Source: Puffinus mauretanicus (Eukaryota > Chordata > Aves > Procellariiformes > Procellariidae). From it: 64,000 bases of DNA. Position 1 is the stretch's first letter. Each line of letters starts with the position of its first letter. The position numbers and the translations under genes were made by a program. The notes under the pieces are model-generated. The model did no database searches. It was not told the origin of the DNA and saw nothing but the letters and a program-made list of their open reading frames with translations. The stretch is taken from positions 1,116,001-1,180,000 of the forward strand of contig JAJKFH010000801.1 in assembly GCA_023333565.1 (NCBI GenBank). Direction: 5' to 3'. Shown piece after piece: positions 51,931 through 62,167 of the stretch.

Positions 51931-53773
51931 AAATTGGGCGATGCGAGGTCGGCTGGTTATTTATTTGCTTGATGGATCCTCCTCTTGGATCCCCCTCCCC
52001 TTCACCCTTCTGATACTGTTGCCAGATTTTGGCTTAGTGCATTGCAATTAGTATAGGTGCATGTTTTTTTATTATTAAAGGAGGAACTATTATGCAGCAT
52101 CCCTCATATTTCTTGATGATGCTCTTCCGTGAGAGATGTGAAGGCCACTGAACCAAAGTTAGTCCTAAGGTTTAATTTATCACCTGCACACCTATAAGAT
52201 CCATCACCTGAATGCCCTTAAGAGAAAGGCAAATCTTTTTTGAGGATTAAGCTGAAAGTAGGGGGGAAACCGTTCCCCAGGATAATGTCTCGGTAATGCT
52301 TCACTCGAGTTAAAATGCTGGTGTTTTTCATCCCTTAAGCACTTGGCTAATAGAAGGTAATAATTGGGTTGATTATCATGTTTAGTTTGTTTTGTTGGTT
52401 TATTCTGTTTCCTACTGTGAGAAATACATTTAAGATGGCTTTAAACTGTTTCATTTTGTGGCTTGAAATCAAAATTAATCATAAGGCTCTTTTTTCTTTT
52501 TAATATAATGAAGTGTTTCAAGTTGCAAGAGTCAGCTTGCTTGTACACCATCTCATACAAGCTGCATGCTTCACAGAGTTAAATAACAGAGTCGGGGCTT
52601 TTAATCATAAGTAATGGCAGAGGCAGAAGCAAATTAAGAGCTGCAGGCAAGAGCAGAATAATGTGTCCTGGTGAGATTTGAGAATTGATGGTTTATGTGA
52701 TTATTTGTACTCCTGGAGCACCTGTGGGCTTCGCTTGTGGAAGAAGGGCCAGGTGTGGTAGACAGAGATTGTACAGGATGTTCCTGATGGACAATAAGAG
52801 ACAAAAGGTGAATGAAATACACAGATGGAGCAGAGAACGATGCAACAGAAATATGCCTAGTTATGTTTTTAGGAGAGAGGCTGTGAGCACAACATACTCT
52901 GTGGATGTTACGGACATTTGGCAGCAGCAGGAGCAGAAGAGGTCCAGGCACGGCTCCTTGAGGGAGTTTGGTTAGTATGTAGAAGCACAAAGAGAGAGTG
53001 TTGTGCACAAAGGGATTCCAGGGCACTAGAGGTGTGAAGGAAAAGGTGTTTAAACTCGCAGTTTCCAGGTGATATGAAGAGATGGCAAGTAATTTCATTC
53101 TAGGCAAGAAAAACTCATCATGGATGCAATGTCATACTTGAAGTTGTATTTAAAAAAAAATAATAAAGCTTTTAGTAATATTGCAGAAAATGACAGCTTT
53201 TGCTGGGAACTGAGCACACAGTTACGAAGTCCCGAGAAGAGACTTGCCAGCTGAACCTTGCTGATATTTTCAGATTTCTGGAAAATCAATGCATGCAAAA
53301 CAAATTGATAGAATTTCAAATATTAAGAATTTATATTAATATTTATTAATGTACATGTCTATCAAAATATGCTAATTCAGTGCAATTGGACCATCATAGC
53401 ATTTAATATGTTTGGCTGTTCACTTAATTAATTATCATTTCCAGCCTGCCTCTCCAATGCTTTGTGCTTGAGGCAGTCATTAACAGCCTGGGCAAGGAGG
53501 AATAACCCTCTGCCACAACAGAGTTGTTGTGATTTACTCTCACTTCGCATGACTGGAAATCATTTCACATGCTGGGAAATAACCCAAGAGGACTTGTGAG
53601 TTCTGAAAGTGAAACGGCCACAGGTTAAGGGAACTTTTTTACCCTGATGTGACAGTTTTGGCTGATACTTAGCCCATAGATGAACAGACTAAATTTCTGC
53701 TACTCCTCTAAAGTTTTCCTGCTGCTGCCTCTGCACCACCCTGCAATTCCCATGCAGTGTCCTATGTAGTTCT
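51931..53773. other. Non-coding DNA between the island and the Ty3/Gypsy relic
   Basis: I see no gene. A 157-codon minus frame at 52634-53107 has no recognisable motif. AT-rich patches around 53330-53440 ('attaatatttattaatg', 'aattaattatcatttcc') are compatible with a conserved non-coding element, but this cannot be judged from one genome. Confidence 0.4.
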
Positions 53774-53803
53774 TGTGTCTTGCATGGCAGCATGCAAGAC
53801 ACA
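53774..53803. other. Perfect 13-bp hairpin
   Basis: 'tgtgtcttgcatg' (53774-53786) is followed by the four-base loop 'gcag' and its exact reverse complement 'catgcaagacaca' (53791-53803). The stem does not extend further by simple pairing. It is too short for a typical miRNA precursor. Confidence 0.85.
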
Positions 53804-54082
53804 TAGTTGCCAATTTGTAGTACATTTTCGAATGTGGCTGTTAATAACAAACCCTTTGGATGACCTACACCTTGAGCTCTGGTAAACGCTGATCAATCAT
53901 TTCTTGTTATTATTGGTGTTGTAGAGGACTTGGTTGTTGGCTAACACTGTAGTGATCCTTAAGCTTGACTTCTGCCCCTTCAACACAGAGCAACCAGAAG
54001 GCTCTCTTCGCTTGCCCTGATCACCCTTTTGGTTCGTTTCTCTGCGTTTAGTCCATAGTTACCTTCTCCACTGCTGTCCCCG

Positions 54083-54100
54083 CACCCCACTTCCCCAAGT
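54083..54100 (-). other. Candidate polypurine tract of the Ty3/Gypsy relic
   Basis: On the minus strand this reads 'acttggggaagtggggtg', a purine-rich run located downstream of the last pol motif (54326). Ty3/Gypsy elements have such a tract immediately before the 3' LTR. If this is it, the remains of the 3' LTR would lie below 54083. No LTR ends or target-site duplication could be confirmed. Confidence 0.25.
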
Positions 54101-54283
54101 CCATAGCTGTCTAGTACGATGTGTTTTCTACTGCAGTTTAGCTTGTTTCCTTTGTGTGGCTGTCTCAGAGCTGGAAGCAGCCCAGATCGTCTGGTTGCAA
54201 TGGCTTTAAGTTCTTGGCTTCTTTGCTTCAGTAGGATGCCTCCCGGGTTTGGACTTCTTTTAGCTGCTTTCTTGGCTTGATGG

Positions 54284-54817
54284 TCATTTTTCTACTAGGC
54301 TGCAATTGTCTATTCTGAAGAGACCAAGCAGAATCCTGACTCTCTGTCCTCTGGAACGAGATAATTGCGGTGTTTCAACGTTCTTGGGTAGGGAGTCCGT
54401 ATTTTCCCTCTTGCCTCTGCTCTTTAGTCTCTTGGTTTTCTCTATTGCCACTTCTGCCTTTCTCCATGGATAAACGGGAAGCACTGGCACCACAATGCTT
54501 CTATGTTTCACCACATTCTGGTTGCGTCTGCTTTAGTCCCTTGTCCGAACCCAGCATAACAGATGTGCTACCTATGGCAAACTTTCCTTTTGTTTCAACA
54601 GTCCATGCTTGAACATCTCCAGATCTCCCAGCTTAAAGAAACTGGAGCAGTAACTTGTGAGCAGACACTTCCCCATTCAGTGCTGTGGAAAGTGGATTCA
54701 AGTCCTCAGTGTTCATAAATGATTTTTTTTGCCATTGATCATCAGCTCTATGGTCATTGCAGCAGGTGCAGAAACGCTCTTAATTCCATGATCTTTTTCA
54801 ATGACTCCCATGAATTC
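54284..54817 (-). pseudogene. Integrase C-terminal remnant of the Ty3/Gypsy relic
   Basis: The minus strand reads 'EFMGVIEKDHGIKSVSAP' at 54764-54817, matching the end of the integrase core ('EF..F....GI+H..SAPYHP'). 'FFKLGDLEMFKHG' follows at 54602-54640, matching the 'F..GD.V.V' start of the C-terminal domain. A 76-codon open frame (54284-54514) ends the region with a basic segment including 'PQLSRSRGQRVRILL' (54326-54370), like the 'RRS.R.R.PP.R' tail of these polyproteins. The 'YHP' following SAP is lost, and stops and frame changes separate the pieces. The D,D-35-E catalytic residues are not all present. Confidence 0.55.
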
Positions 54818-55013
54818 TGTATTTCACTAGCCTCCTGGACTATATGGGATGGTTGTTTCTAGCTCTAGCTTGCCATGTTTTAGTCTCTTACCTCAAAATA
54901 TGTTTTTTTGCTTGTAATACAATGCAGCATAAAGCCTCTGGTGACAGTTCTCCCTCCTGTATCACATTAAGATTTCCTGATGTTGTACTGCGATTAAATC
55001 CATAGCTTGTACT

Positions 55014-55251
55014 TCCCAGCAGTGGTTGGTTCTGCTGCATGTCAGCTGCTGTGAGCGTTATGCAGTACTTGATCTTGCTTTTGTGGATCTCTTACTGACG
55101 TCCTGCATTTGCCCATTGGTCTCAACATGGCTTTATTGTCTATCATCAGCTCTTGCTTACAAGTATTATGGTCTGCTGTTACTGCCTTGTCAGTGTTGTA
55201 GGGATAACATTGCAGCTGGCTACTCAATCCTGCTGGAGCAGAACTGGTCAT
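55014..55251 (-). pseudogene. Protease-region remnant of the Ty3/Gypsy relic
   Basis: A 69-codon open frame (55042-55251) contains 'LRPMGKCRTSVRDPQKQ' at 55075-55125. It matches the 'L.PLGKC...V.NPK' block that lies between the aspartic protease and the reverse transcriptase in this group. In another frame just below, 'PLLG' (55014-55025) falls where the 'PLLG' or 'PILG' turn is expected. The catalytic D-T/S-G triad of the protease is not visible, and the frameshift between the two pieces shows the gene is broken. Confidence 0.5.
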
Positions 55252-55440
55252 TGACCTAACAGCGTAGCTGCCAACGTGGTGATTGAATTGTTGGCAGTTT
55301 TTTCCTATAGTGTGTACACATTGATAGCCCTTGGATTTGCTGAAGTCATATTGTGTAGCTCTGTTTAATTGGAAATCTCTACACCTTCAATCACTGCATA
55401 CATTGCCTTCTTTCTTCTGTGAATGGTCATGGTTTTTCAA

Positions 55441-55756
55441 CTTAAAAGAGTGATTTTCAGCACATGTGACATGCCTGTCTTTCTTTTGCCTTCTCCATCC
55501 CCCACCCCCTCCATGCATCCTGGACCCGAATGCCTGTGTATTGGTTCTGCTTCTTGTTTTCGTTTTACCTTGGGCGACAGTACTTGTTCTGACTGTTAAC
55601 TGTTTTCAACTTTTCCCTGTCAGATCACTTACCTTTGCTGCTTGCAACCATTTCTCTAAGGTCAGGTGCAATTCAAGCCTCTCTCCTATATGATAGAATC
55701 AAATGTCCCAAGCATTTCTCTGATTAAGAATCTCTGATGCCTACAGAGTTACATGC
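55441..55756 (-). pseudogene. gag remnant of the Ty3/Gypsy relic
   Basis: This part would encode the end of the capsid and the start of the nucleocapsid. The minus strand shows 'ACNSVGIRDS' (55727-55756), like the 'C.FG.L.D.LI' block of the capsid. 'LTLEKWLQAA' follows (55636-55665), like the 'DLTLEKAI.I' block that follows the 'RLLRE' motif in these elements. Then comes a piece reading 'CAENHSFK' (55441-55464), like the end of a CCHC zinc knuckle ('C.KNHF'). These pieces lie in different frames with stops between them. No complete CCHC box remains. Confidence 0.55.
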
Positions 55757-57334
55757 TGATTGCAGAAAGGTCCTACTTACTACAAGACATGACTCCTCAG
55801 CACTACACTGCTCAGCAATGCTTGGTCAGCACCGACCAACCATTCTGTTCCATTTCTTGGTTCTGGCTAGAAGAAGAAAGGTATTTCTCTTCAGGCTTCT
55901 TTCTTTTTTTCTTTTTTTCCCTTGAATGTTGGTACTTATTAGACAGTCTTATTAGCTGTTATTGGGTTTGAGGCAGTATTCCTGGCAAGTCTGTCTCATA
56001 GGCCTTTCATTTTTTTCCACAATTACATTGTTAAAGTTCTCATCTTTATTCCTGATAGTTACCTGTTAATACAGATTATTCTTTCTTTCACTGTCTCCAT
56101 GTTTGTGCAAGGGTTTTGTATAGGAAACTGCTTTCCTCCACTTGCCAACCAGAAATCTGGATCCCCATCTGTCTGTCTTAGTTTCTAGTAAATGATCTTC
56201 TATCCTGTTACTCTCACTCTGTTCTTTGCTACATTTCTGTGGTTTTTGTATCAATTGGTAGGTCATAAGAATTCCCATTTTTGAAACTGAACTCACTTTT
56301 TATTCAGAGAAATACTTGCAAAAGTACTGTATGTGATATGAAAGCCATGTGAAAATGCATTGATTGCCTTATATCTTCACCGAACTCTTTTCAAGATCTG
56401 TTTTATTCTCTCCTGCTTTCATGGTGTTTGGCCAATGTGGTAGACAAATGATTCAGCAATATATGAGGCAGTGGAAGACTTTATTTAATTTCTGGAGTGA
56501 AAACTACTTCATTAAGATTGTTATCCACCATTTCATGTCTGTGTTTTCTGGGTATTCATCTTTCTAGTCTTTTGCTATTGGCCATCTTACAGGTTTTCAT
56601 GTCTTTATTGTTTTATTTTCACACATGGCTTGAGTAATAATTTTGCAGTAATCTGGATCTCTGGTTCTCCTCAATCCATATCAGTCTTATTTTTTCCACA
56701 GACTGTGGGTAAAGTTATGATACAGACATGTTTATTGTAGGGAATGAAAGCTTAATCCAAAGCCAGGATTCAGCTGATTAAAGGTGAAGCTGTCAAGAAT
56801 TTAGGCATGTAAATCTAGAATTACAGTCCTGGGAACCTTGGCTCAGCTACAGCCTAAAACTCAGGATACCTATGTGACTTTAATATCTTACTTTTTAATC
56901 TTAGTCTGCCAAGTGCCTGGACAGCCTCTCTTTATATGCTGAGGTTTGTCTCTGTTTTCCAAACTGGAACAGCCTCCTGTCTGTGCCATGTCAGGAGGAA
57001 GTGTCCAAGTCCCAGCAAGGCTGTTCTAGTAAGTGCTGCCACTGTGTGCTTACCAGGCATTCATCAAATCTTACTAAAAAAACCACTTACAGCTGCTGCT
57101 TCAGATAGAATGGTGGAGGAGTATAGAGGAGAGATAATTTATCTTCTTTTCATAGGACCTGTGGTTAGAGTTTTCACCTATATAAAGCACAAGATTCTTC
57201 CTCTGCCTGAGTGGGCTCAAGCCCATACGTCCCTTCCTGGATGTAGATGAGCATTTTCCCTTTATCCTTTAAAATGCTAGCATGCATGCAATTTGGGATT
57301 CATGGGACAAGGGACACCGCAAGACCCACTGGCC
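55757..57334. other. T-rich DNA beside the relic, no gene seen
   Basis: The T-over-A bias of the + strand continues to about 56640, so more of the Ty3/Gypsy gag or a 5' LTR may lie here, but I could not recognise it. Short frames (for example 56066-56296 minus) are basic and Lys-rich without firm motifs. Beyond 56.7 kb the bias fades. Confidence 0.35.
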
Positions 57335-57412
57335 AGCTGATTGAAGTGCTTATCTTTGAATGGGGAGTCTTGGGTTCTCATTCCTGCTTCTAGGCCTGTT
57401 TATGTATTTTGA
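57335..57412 (+). repeat. MIR/CORE-SINE-like head fragment
   Basis: 'gattgaagtgcttatctttg' and 'aatggggagtcttgggttct' followed by 'cattcctgcttctagg' match the head of ancient MIR-type SINEs (actgggagtcaggagacctgggttctattcctggctctg). The tail is not visible. Confidence 0.45.
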
Positions 57413-60400
57413 ATTCAACAGTTATTGGTTATAGCTCTGAGTCCTTCAAATGGACATTGGATGGCTTGTTTCATTGTATTTTTAAATAGCACACCTGTCC
57501 TAAAAAGCCAGATGATAAACTGTGTCTGTCAGATCAAAAACCAAATAAATGCAAATATCCCTTAGACCAGGGAAATTCTCAGTTTACCTTGCTATTTTTG
57601 CAGTAATAAAAACACTTGGAAAAATCAGCACCTCAACTTCAAGAGGAGTTTTGTACAGGAGAGAAGTGAGTGCAGGAGAAACGTGTGCAAAAGCAATTTA
57701 CTCCTTTCAGTGGCTCTCTAAAATCCCCTGTTGTTTAACCTTTATCCACAACATATATTTAAAAAGCATTCTCTCCACATTCGAACTAAGAATCCTTAAT
57801 CAGATCTTTGTCACTTTAGTCTGTTGCAAATAGAAATTGGAGAAAAATCACAAATTCAGCATTTTATAAGCACAGCAAATAACCTCTGGTGAGGTGCTTT
57901 GATTTGTCTGCACTGGCACTGATCTCTGTGACCTGGGCAAATCCTGGAGGCTTTGTGTATCTCTCCGTACTTGTAAAGTAGTAAGAACCTACTTTGTGAG
58001 GGGTGTGGAGAGGTACGGAGTAACATACTGAAATACTTCACTCTTCTGCAATTAATTTTGTTACATAGTCTCATATATTTCTGAAGAGCAATCCAGGCTC
58101 AGTGCCGTACCTATGCTAGAAACTGAAGCAGGTGATAGATCTCGTTAGCAACAGACCCTGTCCCTCCTTCTGCTTTTTAGGAACCCCAGGAAGTTATCGT
58201 GTAACTGCACCAAACTTATGTCTGACCATCACCTATGCATAGGCATTGTTAACTCTTCTCTCTCTGGGATCCTGAAATACAGTGAATACCTTTTGTAGCC
58301 ATTGGCATAGGCATTAGTTGGTGATTAGTGGGACTTGCTCCAGAAATATGTACGAGGATTGGCCTGTAACCAGACTCAGGAAGGACCCTCACAAGACCAG
58401 CTGTATTTAGGCTCCGTACTTTGCAAGTAGCAACTCAGCTTGGCATTAGAGTATGGACATACTTCCTCCCCTATGCTTAGACAGCCATCACTTGCCCTTA
58501 AGACAAAGCAGAAACACCCATTGTTACCAAGCATTAAAAAACTCTAGAGTGCCACTCTTGTTTGCCTATTATCTGTACACATGCTGGTACAAGCATTAGC
58601 AACAAGAAGAAATGTAATGGAAAGGTCAGAGCATAATACTGATGAATAGGATGCTCCATCACTGCGTGTGCGCTGCCCAGTCGTTGGGGCAGGCTGACGT
58701 GGGTTGCCTTCCAGCAGACCTCTGCTTTAATTAAATTTATTGGGAGGTGAAAGAAGTTCTGTGCTCTTACTGAGATTTTATATTAATATGTTGCAAAAAC
58801 ACTAGACTAAGCTACTTTTCTGGTTTATGCATAGATGTACACATTCTGGATTGAGAAGAAATTAATATTTCTTTCAATGCAAATGTATTTTCTGTTTATG
58901 CTATGGTTGTCTTGTTATTACCTTATGTTCCTCTCCTATCTTTGTTATATTTGGCTATTGTACTCTGATGTTAAGGCAGTAATAGCCTTTGTATTACTGT
59001 TTTTTTGTTTTTGAGAGTATGTCAGTGTTGTTTAACATTTCATAGTGAACTTCCTCCCACCTTACAGTCACAGTCTTGCAGTCATGTGTTTATTGGAAAA
59101 TCTAATATTCAATTACGGTACTTTTAAAGGCAGTTTCTGTCCGTGATGGTTATAAAGGAACTTGCAAATAGAAATCTTAGTCATTTGAAAAGCGAATGGC
59201 AAATAAAAGCACTGTAAGTAAATAATCTTTAGACCTCATTATTCTTAGGCTAGTTGGAGTATTTGGGGAAGTATAGCACTGAAATTAATTCATACCTGTT
59301 CAAAACTTGCAGTGCTGACTTTTTGGTGTATATTTTTATCATGTATTCAGTGATGCCTCTGGGTACTACTTGGAAATATAACGAATAATAATAACTTAAT
59401 AAATTGGACAAAGTAAAGTATAAATATACAGGCATGCACACACAGAGGGAAGAAAACACTCTGTTTTATAATTTTTTCTCCAGTATGAAAATCCCCATAT
59501 GAAAACCACACTTTATAGAAACAAAATAAATCTTCAGTAGAGTTCTAAAACTTAACTGCAGCAGGTGGTACCAAAAAGATAATAGATCCTCAAATATCTT
59601 CTCATTAATTCCAGGTTATTACATACTGTACTAGACATATGGCACAGCATTAGCAGAATTTTAAAAAGTACAGTTAGGCAGAAAGTGATAGTTTATCTAC
59701 ATTTTCCCTTATTTACAAGGAAATGTTCACCCAGCTTAAATAGATACTAATTCAGGTTGAGTAGTACCTATGAGCCCCATTCACAAACCAGAACTGTGAC
59801 GTTGGTGTTGTGCAAACACTGCACGAAGTCCTAATCCAGGTGCTTAGAACAGAAGTATGTACAGCGATTTCCTTCTCTGCTAGGATAACCGCATGTAGAG
59901 GAAAATCCATACAGTGAAATAGGTTCTTTTGTCCAGGAATGAGCCTTGATGGAGATGCTGAAAATACCGAGGGATATACTTGTATGTCGGGACCATCTTT
60001 ACAGGTGTGGTTTTTTTCCCCATATCTCCCTGGTTGTCAGATGCTGATTGATGTTTGACTTCAACCTCTTAAAATACATTCTCAATCGCAGCTCGTTTTA
60101 AAAGCTACCGATGTCATAAGGAATAGTATTTCAAAAGTACTTCATAATGGGTGGAGTGCCTGGCTGTCTGCTTGTGTTAGTGAGATGTGGCGTTTGTTCT
60201 AATATCCAGCTCAATACAGGACTGAGGATCAATTTTAGTTTTAGTTAACTGCCAAGGCCCCAATAGTGCAGAAGTTGCATTTTATGTCATTTCAGACATC
60301 AAAAACCTTTAAAACAGAGCAAAGAGCTACAAATGCTCCTCGGTTTTCTGCTTGTGAAAATACTGTAGGAAAAAAAGACAATCCTGCTAACAAATCATGT

Positions 60401-62147
60401 CAGGTTAAGGACATTTCTATTACAACACATTGGTCTAAATGTGACTGTTGTATAGTGTCTGTTTGCATGTTTTCTGCTGATGACTCAGTTATTAAATAGT
60501 TTACTATGTTTTTTTTTAAGTACTTTATTTCCCCTCAGAAAATGAGTGCAGCCAACCAGCATTTAGTGCTAGGCATCACTGACGAGGTAGAAATGTTTGA
60601 AGTGTGACGGATAACATTCTGGTCTGCTTCAGACTATGGAGAGCTCAGTTCAAGTCTGTATTTAATCCCAGTAATTTTTTTAAAACTGTCTATATTTCAT
60701 GCACTTTCAGAGCATCTTGCAGAAGTGAACAGAAGTGGTCCAAGCCAAGTCTCATTCGTGTCTTGGTGATGGAGAAGTTCTGTTGGGCCTGCCTTCCAGA
60801 AGAGGCCTGCTCTTAGATTGCATGCAGCCATACCTATCTTGCACCAGTATTTTTTTGTGTGTACTGCCAAGAAGCAATATGATTTTTCAATTGCAAACCT
60901 CATAATTCTTACGAGGTTTGCATGTGCAAAGAGAGAACAGTTTTTTGGCCTCATTGGAAAATCAGACTCCCAAGATTTTTTGCAGGTAGTACCCTCACCA
61001 GAAACAGTCGTTTTGTGTTTGTACTCTTACAATACCTCAGCAACTTAGAAAACTAACCAAGAGCTCAGCCATTTGAAAGCCTCTGAAATGGTAAGGTGAA
61101 TATTATTTCTGTCATTCTCCTTTGATTTGTATTTCTGAGCTTCTGTTAGAATTGCTGAATTGCCCAGAATTGCTGAAACACTGTAAACAAAGCTATTTTT
61201 GCTATTCTGTGCTGTCTCGTGGTCCAGAATTCCTCTTGTCCTGTACTGTTGCTGTTGAAGCTTTTCAAACCGTATTAAAGCTTGAGGACAGTACAGATCT
61301 GTGGGAACACCTATCTGTGTTCCCTGGAGAAGACAGAAGCTATGGCTTCAAAATCTTTTGTACTCATCTGTGGACTACCAGATCACTCAGCAAGATGAAC
61401 TGGATCTAATTTGGGTTGTGGCACATGCCCACATTTCTGTCAGCTTCGCTAGCATGCATGCTGGCTTTCAGGGCTGCTGTGGAAGACAAAACCGTACCTG
61501 ATCTCACCAAAAGCCTGCTGATACAACCTCAACTTGTCCATACTTCTGTAATGAATTCAGACCAGCAGAATGAGTTTCCATTGGACAATGTTTTGTGTCA
61601 TATAGCTAGAAGATTTTTGATCTGGTGCTGTGAGTCTTACAGCCAGGTTTGCTGTATTACTGAGCTATGGTCTGAGCAAGGAAATGTGAGGTTTAGCAAT
61701 TCTTTACTTCTTAACTCTGCTTGTAAATAGAGGGCAAGGACACACTTGTGCAGTTTTTGTTGCAACAGGAATTTTAATAAAACGATGTCTATTAAAAACT
61801 TGCATGAAAATGGATTTGCATTAATAAATCTAGTTTATACTTTTCATAAAATAAGTTACATATAAGCCATTTATAGCTTGCTACAGATGCCAATGGCAGG
61901 TGGACCCCTGAATGCAGTGCACTTCCTAATCCCACTGCTCAGGCTGTCAGTATTTTCATACTTTAGAAGTTGGTAAGACTTCACTTATTATTTTTTCTAG
62001 GAGATTGACCACAGAGAGTGTGAAGAACCCTTACAGAGGTTAAACAGTTCTTCTCGTAAGGCTTTGAGATCTACTCCATGTTTGACTTTCACAAAGCATT
62101 TCACCTGATTGTATTAGTTTAGGTCAGGCCTCTTGCTAAATGCTCTC
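57413..62147. other. AT-rich non-coding DNA, no gene seen
   Basis: No gene can be supported. Several overlapping + frames of 66-104 codons cluster at 61122-61730 in sequence that looks slightly less AT-rich than its flanks. I recognise no domain in them. They could be remains of a repeat. Confidence 0.4.
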
Positions 62148-62167
62148 TTTTTTTTTTTTTTTTTTTT
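62148..62167 (-). repeat. Run of 20 T, possible antisense poly(A) tail
   Basis: This is an uninterrupted T20. A 77-codon minus-strand frame (62166-62399) ends directly at it, so the run could be the poly(A) tail of a retrotransposed minus-strand transcript. No polyadenylation signal or target-site duplication was identified, and simple slippage is an equally good explanation. Confidence 0.7.

Larger units (their letters stand above)
54284..55756 (-). mobile_element. Degenerate Ty3/Gypsy-type LTR retrotransposon, internally deleted
   Basis: Minus-strand translation gives short matches to Ty3/Gypsy proteins in the correct order. From high to low coordinate these are the capsid end of gag, a zinc-knuckle-like piece, the protease region, the end of the integrase core, the integrase C-terminal domain and the basic pol tail. 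The style is that of the vertebrate elements often annotated as 'K02A2.6-like'. Frames break every 50-100 codons, so it is long dead. Protease and integrase pieces are only about 200 bp apart, so reverse transcriptase, RNase H and the first half of integrase (well over 1.5 kb) are missing. The surrounding + strand is T-rich from about 54.0 to 56.6 kb, matching the A-rich sense strand of such elements, so the insertion may extend to both sides. LTRs were not recognised. I reached this call without any database search. Confidence 0.6.

Noticed and set aside
51395..52051. 218-codon + frame and 116-codon minus frame in the second CpG island
   Set aside because: Same reason: GC-rich DNA, low-complexity translation, both strands open, no recognisable domain.
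55026..55259. 77-codon + strand frame rich in Leu, Cys and Ser
   Set aside because: It is the antisense shadow of the protease-region remnant of the Ty3/Gypsy relic.
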